Source of the DNA: Alphaproteobacteria bacterium | GTDB lineage: Bacteria; Pseudomonadota; Alphaproteobacteria; SMXS01 | Reading direction: 5' to 3' | NCBI GenBank assembly: GCA_016124315.1 | Contig: WGNW01000088.1 | Location: forward strand, 1-64,000 | Length of the DNA: 64,000 nucleotides | Part shown: positions 1-6,840 of the stretch, piece by piece | Position numbering within the stretch: position 1 is the stretch's first letter | Layout: each line of letters opens with the position of its first letter | Translations under genes and position numbers: made by a program | The notes under the pieces: generated by a model | What the model saw: the letters and a program-made list of their open reading frames with translations, nothing else | Database searches by the model: none | Told to the model about the DNA's origin: nothing

Positions 1-63
1 ATGCTGTTCCAGGCTGAAGGCGTAAAACAGCGCCTCCTGCATCACGGTCCGCTCACCCATCAT
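1..63 (-). CDS. IS transposase, N-terminal 21 residues only (runs off window)
   Basis: Reading leftward from an ATG at 63, the frame is open to the window edge and encodes MMGERTVMQEALFYAFSLEQ and one more residue. This resembles the N-terminus of IS5/IS1182-like DDE transposases (from memory: QEALFYEFSLERHVP near the start). The catalytic DDE residues would lie outside the window, so integrity is unknown. A second ATG directly follows the first. The call rests on a short stretch. Confidence 0.55.
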   Translation of the reverse strand, partial: MMGERTVMQEALFYAFSLEQH

Positions 64-140
64 CAGCCAATCTCCCACATCGCCGGGAAATTGAATCAGC
101 GCGCCGCTACCGCCGCAAGTCGGAGTTTTTCAACACAATC
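1..140 (-). mobile_element. Right-hand end of an IS element (partial)
   Basis: The window begins inside an insertion sequence. The minus strand reads the start of a transposase (63 down to 1). Near 121-140 there is an AT-richer block whose minus strand reads GATTGTGTTGAAAAACTCCG, which resembles the terminal repeat of many IS5/IS1182-type elements. Immediately to the right an open frame for a molybdopterin enzyme begins without its N-terminal part, as expected at an insertion point. The other end lies outside the window, so family, length and target duplication cannot be established. Confidence 0.55.
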
Positions 141-583
141 CCGACGTGGCCGACGCGCTCAAGGCACTTCGGCGCGAGCAGCCTGATTCCCGCTTCGGCT
201 ATCGCCTGTCCACACGGCGGGTGACGGAAACCATGAACACCGCTTACAGCCAAGCATCGCGCACACGCAAACGGTATCTGACCAACCCGGCCTTCATGAA
301 TCCCGAGGATATGGATGCCGAGGGACTGAAGGACGGCGCCAAGATTCGGATCAGTTCCGACGCCGGCAGTGTTATCGCGTATGTCAAAACGGATCAGCAC
401 ACACGGCAAGGAGTGATTTCGATGATGGGTCAATGGGGCGCACTCAACCCGAACGACGACCCAGAAGGCAAAACAGGCGCCTTTACAGGACGACTGGTTT
501 CGATCGAACGCGATCTGGAAGAGATCAACTTCATGCCGCGCCAATCGGGCATTCCCGTCAACATCGAGCGAATGGCGGAGTGA
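141..583 (+). pseudogene. Molybdopterin oxidoreductase, C-terminal fragment
   Basis: The frame ending at 583 encodes about 147 residues matching the C-terminal molybdopterin-dinucleotide-binding domain of the DMSO reductase/formate dehydrogenase superfamily. Landmarks are LTNPAFMNPEDMDAEGLKDG, followed by a strand-loop-strand core and GVISMMGQWG. Full enzymes are about 700-1000 residues with an N-terminal Fe-S/Mo-cofactor region; nothing of that is present here. The frame starts directly at the presumed IS end (about 140), so the gene was probably cut by the insertion. A GTG at 146 could start a short product, but no ribosome site is evident. Substrate cannot be inferred. Confidence 0.7.
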
Positions 584-652
584 CGGGAAGGCCTGGATGC
601 TCGCGACCGGAACAGGACTTTGCCGATGGCGGTATAACCTTGGGCTTGAGCC

Positions 653-791
653 CTAGCAGAGGACGTACCCGCCGTCCACTTTCACTGACTGTCCGACAAT
701 GAAGCTCGAGCGGTCAGACGCCAGAAAAAAGAACCGCATCGACAATCTCGTCCTCGCTTGCCACGCGGCTAATTGGATGCGCTGCCTGCTG
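653..791 (-). pseudogene. Short-chain dehydrogenase/reductase remnant (frameshifted C-terminus)
   Basis: On the minus strand the last 18 residues before the TAG at 653-655, SSFIVGQSVKVDGGYVLC, are the typical SDR C-terminus (Rossmann enzymes using NAD(P)H). Just upstream the adjoining part, ISRVASEDEIVDAVLF, lies in another frame. The two join if one base is removed from the six-base homopolymer at 725-730. No catalytic Tyr-x3-Lys or N-terminal Gly-rich motif is visible further upstream. This is a decayed remnant. The rest of 584-1030 holds nothing I recognise. Confidence 0.6.
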
Positions 792-1030
792 GCAGAATTC
801 GTATCGGGGAGGCAGTTGGGTGCATGCCACATCATCGAGACCCTGGCCACCGGCGCAGCCCGCGAGCGTTTGCTGGCCATCGAGGCCGACGGCTATCAGT
901 ACAATCGGTACCGGCCTCGATTTCTAAAGCCCCCACATCCCCGCCCGGAAACCGCAAACCTGTTCACGGTCCGAGCCGGGCGACCACCTCCAATAACTGA
1001 CGCTGCGTCCTTGTGCCGATCCCGAGGCGA

Positions 1031-2011
1031 TCAGCGACACCGGACGACGCACCGGAAACCCACATGGGATGTCGACGTGTCTATGGGCTGCGGATAGCGT
1101 GCGGCGGGCCGGTAGCGTTGGCAGTAGTTGGCCGCGCATAGATGTGAGCCGCCCTTGAGGACCTTCCTGCCGATCCTGACTTCCGGCATGCAGGGGTCGT
1201 AGCTCCTGCCTTCGGCACCCCCGCGAGGATTGCGCGGTGCGCAACAGGGACTCTCCTGAGGATCATGGCCACTCTCGTACCAATCGGCCGTCCACTCCCA
1301 GACGTTGCCGATCATGTCGTGCAGGCCGTAGCCATTGACCGGAAACCGGCCAACCGGCGACGTGCCTTCCCATCCGTCCAGCGCAAGGTTCTGCCAGGGG
1401 AAGGCGCCCTGCCAGTAGTTCGCCATCATCTCGCCCCGCGGCGCCAGTTCGTCGCCCCAGGCATAGGCTGCGCCTTCCAGGCCACCACGCGCGGCGCTTT
1501 CCCATTCCGCCTCGGTCGGGAGGTCCTTGCCCGCCCACGCGGCATAGGCGGCGGCGTCCTCATAGGCGATGTGCACCACCGGATGCTCGGCGCACCCGCT
1601 CAGCGAACTCCCCGGGCCACTTGGTCGTCGCCAGCAGGCTCCAAAGCGAAAGCTCCACCATTGCGTGAAATCCGTTGGCGGCACGGGGCGGTCGGGCTTC
1701 ACGAACACCAGTGAACCCGCCCGTATCATCCCGGGTTGGATGCCCGGATATTGAGCCGGATCCGGCTTCCGCTCGGCCAAGGTCACATGGCCGGTGGCGC
1801 GCACGAACCGCGCGAACATCCGGTTCGTCACCGGGAACCGGTCGATCCAGAAGCCATCCACCTGCACCGGGTGCGCCGGCGCTTCCTCGGGATAGTGCGC
1901 ATCCGATCCCATGGTGAAGCGCCCGCCTGGAATCCGGACCATCTCCCGAAACCGATCATCCGGAACTCCCTTGGTGGCGTGGTGTGCCCCGCCCATGCCG
2001 CCGGCCGTCAT
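1031..2011 (-). CDS. Formylglycine-generating enzyme (sulfatase-modifying factor)
   Basis: A 326-residue FGE-sulfatase domain protein. FGE oxidises the cysteine of CxPxR sulfatase motifs to C-alpha-formylglycine, the catalytic residue of type I sulfatases. Family landmarks in order: MVRIPGGRFTMGSDAHYPEE (residues 24-43), LPTEAEWESAARGG (164-177), GNVWEWTADWYE (235-246) and KGGSHLCAANYCQRYRPAAR (286-305). The last contains the paired cysteines Cys292 and Cys297, equivalent to the active-site pair of aerobic FGEs. I chose the ATG at 2011 because it forms an ATGA overlap with the stop of the upstream dehydrogenase gene. No signal peptide is evident, so it probably acts in the cytoplasm before sulfatase export. 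It is the last gene of the directon that encodes two CSPTR sulfatases, its likely clients. Confidence 0.9.
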   Translation of the reverse strand: MTAGGMGGAHHATKGVPDDRFREMVRIPGGRFTMGSDAHYPEEAPAHPVQVDGFWIDRFPVTNRMFARFVRATGHVTLAERKPDPAQYPGIQPGMIRAGSLVFVKPDRPVPPTDFTQWWSFRFGACWRRPSGPGSSLSGCAEHPVVHIAYEDAAAYAAWAGKDLPTEAEWESAARGGLEGAAYAWGDELAPRGEMMANYWQGAFPWQNLALDGWEGTSPVGRFPVNGYGLHDMIGNVWEWTADWYESGHDPQESPCCAPRNPRGGAEGRSYDPCMPEVRIGRKVLKGGSHLCAANYCQRYRPAARYPQPIDTSTSHVGFRCVVRCR

Positions 2012-3942
2012 CTCTTGGGCAAGGCGAAGGCGACAATGTAGTCGCCCAGCGGACTCTTCAATGCGAGATGGCCGCCTGCAGCGATCACTACGAACTGACG
2101 TCCGCTGACGGGAGAGCGGTAGGTCATGGGCGTGGCATGACCGCCCACCGGCAGCTTCGCCTGCCAGAGCACCTTTCCCGTGCGCAGGTCGAAGGCTCGC
2201 ACCGTCTGGTCCATGCTGGCGCCGATGAAGATCAGGCCGCCCGCCGTGGTGACCGAGCCGCCAATTGCGGGAACGGCGAGCGGAAGCGGCAAGCCGGACG
2301 GCATTCCGAACGGACCGTTCTGCCCAGCACTGCCGAAGGGGCGAGACCACAGCTCCTTGCCGGTCGCCAGGTCCACCGCCGTCAGGATGGCGTAAGGCGG
2401 CGCGACGCAGGGCACGCCGAGCGGCGACAGAAAGGCGCTGGTCTTTGCCGCATAAGGCGTCCCCGCCTGGGCGCTGGGCTGGCCCGGCACGATACCCTCC
2501 GGTCCGGGCCTGATCCCCATCCTGTCCGCTTCGGCGCGGGGGATCAGCCTGGTGTAGTTCGGCATCCGGCTCCAGTTGACGACCATGATCTGGTGCCTCG
2601 GGTCGACGGATACGCCGCCCCAGTCCACCCCGCCCAGGTAACCAGGGTCGGTAATGGAAGGGCCCGTGCCCGGCGGCGTCAGGGCGCCGTCGTACCTGGC
2701 CTGCCTGAACTTGATCCGGCACCAGAGCTGGTCGAACGGCGTCAGGCCCCACATGTCGCTCTCATGGAGACCGCCGCCGCCAAAATCCGGCATTCCGGTG
2801 GAGAATGGCTGGGTCGGCGCCAGCCATTCTCCAGGGGCCGCTCCCTGCGGCGCGGCGCGTCCCTCGACCGGCATGAGCGGCTTACCCGTACGGCGGTCGA
2901 GAACGAAGATCTGCCCGCGTTTGGTCGGCTGCACGAGCGCCGGCACCTTCTCGCCGCTGATCATGAGGTCGACCAAGGTCGGCTGCGATGCCACGTCATA
3001 GTCCCAGACGTCGTGATGCGTCGTCTGGAACGACCAGCGTGCCTCGCCGGTCTCGGCGTCTAGGGCCAGGACGGAACTGGTGTACGTCTCGGATTCACGC
3101 GACCGATGCGCCCCCCAATAGTCCGGCGTCGCGTTGCCGGTTGGCGCATAGACCAAGCCCAAGGTCTCGTCCACGCTCATCGGCGCCCACGAATTGGGTG
3201 TGCCCAGCGTATAGGTCTCGCCGGACGGCGGCTCGCCGTGGGCATGTGGCCGCCCCGGATCAAATGCCCAGGAAAATTCACCGGTGACCGCGTCGTAGGC
3301 GCGGATGACCCCTGGTGGCTCGCCGACATATTGATTGTCGGCGACCCATCCGCCGAGGACTATGCGGCCGCGGGCGATGACCGGCGCCGAGGTCACGTAA
3401 TAGTAGTTGGGCAGCACCTTGCCCATTCCCGCCTTGAGGTCGACCAATCCGTCGTGGCCGAAGTCCGAGCAGGGCCTGCCCGTCCTGGCGTCGAGCGCCA
3501 CGAGGCTCGCTGTCGCGGTGGTGCTGTAAATGCGCTCCGAGCACGGCCCACTGGCGTCCGGAACCCGGTAGTATGTCACGCCCCTGCACGTATGCACCCG
3601 ATCGTTGGGCGGCGGCGGAGTCCAGCGCCAGCGCTCCTTTCCCGTCTCGGCGTCGAGCGAAATCACCTCGTTGGTGGGCGTGCACAGGTAGAGGCCGTCG
3701 CCGACCATCAGGGGCGTCGCCTGCAGATGGCTCTTGGGCTCTGACCCATTGCCGGTCCGATACACCCAGACCTTCTGGAGGCTGGCGACGTTGTCCGGCG
3801 TAATCTGGGCGAGAGGAGAATAGCGTGTTCCGGCCGCATCGTTGCCGTAGTGACTCCATTCACCGTCCTGAGCAGCCGCGCCTAAAGCGGGCGCCAGCAG
3901 AAGCAGGGTGGCCGCGACGACCGTCTTCCAAAGGTACTCCAT
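2008..3942 (-). CDS. PQQ-dependent membrane dehydrogenase, catalytic subunit (glucose/quinate dehydrogenase-like)
   Basis: A 644-residue quinoprotein. A hydrophobic N-terminus (residues 5-24) is followed by a beta-propeller with glucose-dehydrogenase landmarks: WSHYGNDAAGTRYSPL (29-44), ERIYSTTATASLVALDA (136-152), HDVWDYD (310-316) and CVAPPY further on. Such enzymes oxidise sugars or polyols in the periplasm and pass electrons to ubiquinone. Canonical Gcd is one chain of about 800 residues with five N-terminal membrane helices. Here four helices are encoded by the separate upstream gene, and the N-terminal hydrophobic stretch could be the fifth helix or a signal peptide. The ATG at 3942 has a good ribosome site (GGGGC); an in-frame ATG at 3966 would overlap the upstream gene. 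It lies in the sulfatase directon, so it may oxidise the desulfated sugar. Substrate is not determinable from sequence. Confidence 0.85.
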   Translation of the reverse strand: MEYLWKTVVAATLLLLAPALGAAAQDGEWSHYGNDAAGTRYSPLAQITPDNVASLQKVWVYRTGNGSEPKSHLQATPLMVGDGLYLCTPTNEVISLDAETGKERWRWTPPPPNDRVHTCRGVTYYRVPDASGPCSERIYSTTATASLVALDARTGRPCSDFGHDGLVDLKAGMGKVLPNYYYVTSAPVIARGRIVLGGWVADNQYVGEPPGVIRAYDAVTGEFSWAFDPGRPHAHGEPPSGETYTLGTPNSWAPMSVDETLGLVYAPTGNATPDYWGAHRSRESETYTSSVLALDAETGEARWSFQTTHHDVWDYDVASQPTLVDLMISGEKVPALVQPTKRGQIFVLDRRTGKPLMPVEGRAAPQGAAPGEWLAPTQPFSTGMPDFGGGGLHESDMWGLTPFDQLWCRIKFRQARYDGALTPPGTGPSITDPGYLGGVDWGGVSVDPRHQIMVVNWSRMPNYTRLIPRAEADRMGIRPGPEGIVPGQPSAQAGTPYAAKTSAFLSPLGVPCVAPPYAILTAVDLATGKELWSRPFGSAGQNGPFGMPSGLPLPLAVPAIGGSVTTAGGLIFIGASMDQTVRAFDLRTGKVLWQAKLPVGGHATPMTYRSPVSGRQFVVIAAGGHLALKSPLGDYIVAFALPKR

Positions 3943-3952
3943 CGTTTCGCCC

Positions 3953-4297
3953 CTATTGCAGGCCACGCCGGGCCCAGGGCGTCAGCAGCCACAGACCCAA
4001 GATGAGAAAGAAGCCGAGGCGCGGTAGAAGTTGCCACGGATCCAGACCAACCTCCCAGATTGCCCATACGGCCGTGGTGACAACCGTCAGTAGGTACATC
4101 CAGGCTCCGGCTTTCCGGCCGCGCCATAGTGCGACCGCAGAAGCGACGATGGCCGAACCGGCGACCACGTAGTAGGGCGAGCCTCCGAGAACCGCCAGCC
4201 AGAGGCCCCCGATTGCCAGGATGGCGCCGACCAGAAATACGAGGCCGGCGTAGACCCTTGGCGGCCGTCGTCCGACTCCCGCAGAAGAAGCATTCAT
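3953..4297 (-). CDS. Membrane-anchor domain of PQQ glucose dehydrogenase, separate small gene
   Basis: A 114-residue integral membrane protein with four predicted helices: around 15-38 (AGLVFLVGAILAIGGLWLAV), 42-60, 65-87 and 91-107 (LPRLGFFLILGLWLLTPW). The pattern and wording (GGSPYYVVAG, WEVGLDPWQLLPRLG) match the N-terminal membrane domain of membrane-bound glucose dehydrogenases. It ends with TAG ten bases before the ATG of the catalytic gene, in a different frame. It probably anchors the catalytic chain and may contribute to the quinone site. A single-base indel splitting a normal fused gene is the main alternative. A 48-bp gap separates it from the upstream sulfatase. Confidence 0.8.
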   Translation of the reverse strand: MNASSAGVGRRPPRVYAGLVFLVGAILAIGGLWLAVLGGSPYYVVAGSAIVASAVALWRGRKAGAWMYLLTVVTTAVWAIWEVGLDPWQLLPRLGFFLILGLWLLTPWARRGLQ

Positions 4298-4345
4298 GGG
4301 GCGACCCTTCGAGAGAATGGCAGATTCATCGATATTCCATTTCCA

Positions 4346-6703
4346 TCATTCCAGGGTAATGACGACCTTGTCGATATCCCCGCTAAAGCGGCTGCCCGCG
4401 ATCGTGTAATCGTCGTCGACCGGTGAAACGGAATCACCGCCTATATCGAGACCTTCCGTAGGGTTGATGGCGCCGCCACGGATCGTCTGCTCAATTCGGC
4501 CCTCGGCGACCTGGTCCCCGTCAATACGCAACCTCAGCATCCCGCCCGAACCTGCTTTTGCACTGTCGGACTCGAATTCGGCCGTGAACTTGTGCTTGCC
4601 GGCGGGAACCGGCTTCTGACCCGATACCGTATACTGGTGCGGATCGAGAGCATTGTAGTGGAAGAAGAGCCTGCCGCCCTTCAGGTAGAGGGCGTAGCCA
4701 CCGAACCGACCTCCCTGGGTGACGATCACGCCCGAACCGCCGTCCTCGGGGATCGTGACCGATGCCTCGATGCGGTAGGACCGTCCAATGGTGGATGGGG
4801 CGCCGCTCGCGGGAATCCGCTTCGCCGGCCCGGCGTACACGAAGGTCCGGCGGTCGCCCTTCAATGTGGGCATGCCCTCGCGGCCTTCGGTGTAGCGGTG
4901 GATCGGCAGAATGTGCTGCCTCGCCGCCTCCAACCAGAAGGTCGCCTGCATGCTGGACAGCTTCTCGGGATGGGTCGCGGCCAGATCGTGAGCCTGGGTG
5001 AAGTCGCTTCTCAGGTCATAGAGTTCCCACTGGCGCTCATCCACCGGCGGCTTCGGGCTGTGATCGGGCGCCCAAGGGATGGTGGTCGGCGTCGAAACGG
5101 CCATCCAGCCGTCAAGATAGAGCCCGAAATTCTCCATCATCTCGAAAATCTGTTCGTGCCGCCTGGAAGGGAGGGCCGGCGCATCAAACGTGTAGATCAT
5201 GCTGATCCCGTCGAGGGACTTCTGCTCGACGCCGTCGAGCACCTTCGGCGCCTCGACGTGGGCGGCCTCAAGGATTGTCGGCATGATGTCGCTGACGTAG
5301 TGAAATTGCGATCGGACGCTGCCCCTGCCCTGCTTGATGTGCGACGGCCAGAACATCACCATGCCGTCCCGGATCCCGCCAAGGTGGCTCGCGATCCGCT
5401 TGTAGTATCGGAACGGCGTGTTCATCGCCCAGGCCCAACCGACAGGGTAGGTGTTGTAAAGCTTGTAGCTGCCGATATCGTCGATGCGCGTCATCTGATA
5501 GGCGGCATCCTCCTTCATGCTGTTGATCATAGACTGCTCGAACAGCAACCCGCCTATTCCTCCCTCGGCACTGGCGCCATTGTCGCCCTGTATGTAGATG
5601 ATCAGGGTATTGTCCAGCTCGCCGGTCTCGCGAATGGCATCAATGACCCTGCCGATCTGGTAGTCCGCATGGGCCACAGCGGCCGCATGGGCCTCCATCA
5701 GGCGCGCCGCGAACGCCTGCTGGTCTTTCGAAAGGCTGGACCAGGCAGGGATCGCAGCCGGCCTGGGCGGCAGGACCGCATCGGCCGGGATCACACCTGC
5801 CGCCTTCTGTCGCTCGAAGGTCTGACGGCGGACCACGTCCCATCCGCTGTCGAACTTTCCCCTGAATTCGGCCAGCCACTGCTTGGGCGCCTGATGCGGC
5901 GCATGGCCCGTGCCGGTGGCGTAGTAAATGAAGAAGGGTCGGTGGGGTGCGGCGGCCTGCTGCTCCCTGATCCAGGCTCGGGCCTTGTCGGCAAGATCCC
6001 TGTCCAGATGGTAGTCCGGATCGTCGGCCGGCCGCTCGATCGGCGTTCTGTTCTCCACGAGCGCAGGTTCAAATTGGCTCGTATCATGCTCGATGAAGCC
6101 GTAGAAATAGTCGAATCCAAGACCCGTAGGCCAGTGGTCGAAAGGTCCCGCGTAGCTCTGTTCCCATTCCGGCGTCAGATGCCATTTGCCGAACGCGCTG
6201 GTGCTGTAGCCATTCTGGCTGAGCACCGCCGCGACACTCCCCGCAGACTTCGGAATCACGGTCGTGTAACCTTCGAAACCAGTCGGGAGGTTAGTCGCGT
6301 TACCCATCTCCGCGTTATGCGGATTTCGACCGGTGAGCAAGGCCGCTCTGGTGGGCGAGCAAAGCGCCGAGACGTGGAACTCGTTGTAGCGCAGGCCCTC
6401 GGCCGCCAGCGCGTCAAACGTGGGGGTCGGTATCGGTCCGCCAAAGGTGCCGCTGGCGCCGAACCCGATGTCGTCGGTAAGGATCAGCAGCACATTTGGA
6501 GCGTCTTCGGCCGCTTTGACGGGCATCGGCCAAACCGGGGGCGGGGCGCCTTCGATTCCGTGGCTTGGAACGCCCGATGCCGCGCTGCCGTATCCGGCGC
6601 CATAGCCCGAGAGCACCGTAGCTCCCAATAACATACAGGCGAACCTGAGCGAACGGGCGGCCCGCCCCCTCATCGGCTCGACTGGTGTGGGATCAGTGGT
6701 CAT
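4346..6703 (-). CDS. Secreted type I sulfatase (arylsulfatase-like), copy 1
   Basis: A 785-residue sulfatase hydrolysing a sulfate ester. The active-site signature CSPTRAALLTG starts at Cys115, the residue converted to formylglycine, and the metal-binding Asp pair is at 77-78 (LTDDIGFG). Also visible are GKWHLTPEWE and a late D-N metal pair in QGDNGASAEGG. Past about residue 640 a beta-rich domain (QGGRFGGYALYLKGGRLFF) resembles a concanavalin/LamG-like module, making it longer than the ~550-residue classical enzymes. The N-terminus has a basic segment and a hydrophobic stretch (residues 20-43) suited to export. ATG 6703 is preferred over an upstream start because GAGGAGAGG precedes it. It is closely similar throughout to the sulfatase at 11411-13807. 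Substrate unknown. Confidence 0.92.
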   Translation of the reverse strand: MTTDPTPVEPMRGRAARSLRFACMLLGATVLSGYGAGYGSAASGVPSHGIEGAPPPVWPMPVKAAEDAPNVLLILTDDIGFGASGTFGGPIPTPTFDALAAEGLRYNEFHVSALCSPTRAALLTGRNPHNAEMGNATNLPTGFEGYTTVIPKSAGSVAAVLSQNGYSTSAFGKWHLTPEWEQSYAGPFDHWPTGLGFDYFYGFIEHDTSQFEPALVENRTPIERPADDPDYHLDRDLADKARAWIREQQAAAPHRPFFIYYATGTGHAPHQAPKQWLAEFRGKFDSGWDVVRRQTFERQKAAGVIPADAVLPPRPAAIPAWSSLSKDQQAFAARLMEAHAAAVAHADYQIGRVIDAIRETGELDNTLIIYIQGDNGASAEGGIGGLLFEQSMINSMKEDAAYQMTRIDDIGSYKLYNTYPVGWAWAMNTPFRYYKRIASHLGGIRDGMVMFWPSHIKQGRGSVRSQFHYVSDIMPTILEAAHVEAPKVLDGVEQKSLDGISMIYTFDAPALPSRRHEQIFEMMENFGLYLDGWMAVSTPTTIPWAPDHSPKPPVDERQWELYDLRSDFTQAHDLAATHPEKLSSMQATFWLEAARQHILPIHRYTEGREGMPTLKGDRRTFVYAGPAKRIPASGAPSTIGRSYRIEASVTIPEDGGSGVIVTQGGRFGGYALYLKGGRLFFHYNALDPHQYTVSGQKPVPAGKHKFTAEFESDSAKAGSGGMLRLRIDGDQVAEGRIEQTIRGGAINPTEGLDIGGDSVSPVDDDYTIAGSRFSGDIDKVVITLE

Positions 6704-6771
6704 AGCCTCTCCTCGAAGGTACATTTTTCGTGCCCTTCTGGACCGCCGCCCGGCGACCTCCTCCTTCGGTA

Positions 6772-6785
6772 CCCAAAAAATTGGG
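6772..6785. repeat. Small perfect inverted repeat between receptor and sulfatase 1
   Basis: CCCAA-AAAA-TTGGG is a five-base-pair perfect stem with a four-base loop in the 137-bp gap between the TonB receptor and the downstream sulfatase. It has no following T-run on either strand, so it is not a convincing Rho-independent terminator. It could be an operator half-pair, an mRNA processing point or chance. Confidence 0.3.
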
Positions 6786-6840
6786 GACGCCGCACCGGTT
6801 GCTTGCCGAGACGGCATCCCCCAGGGGAGGAAGTCGGGGA

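Noticed and set aside
1-186. A 61-codon plus-strand frame at the window start
   Set aside because: It is antisense to the transposase start and reads across the IS end into the molybdoenzyme in the wrong frame.
4592-6631. A 679-codon plus-strand frame opposite sulfatase 1
   Set aside because: Shadow frame; the minus strand carries the complete sulfatase with the CSPTR motif and a ribosome site.
6772-6785. The CCCAA-AAAA-TTGGG repeat as a Rho-independent terminator
   Set aside because: The stem is short and AT-interrupted and there is no following T-run on either strand.
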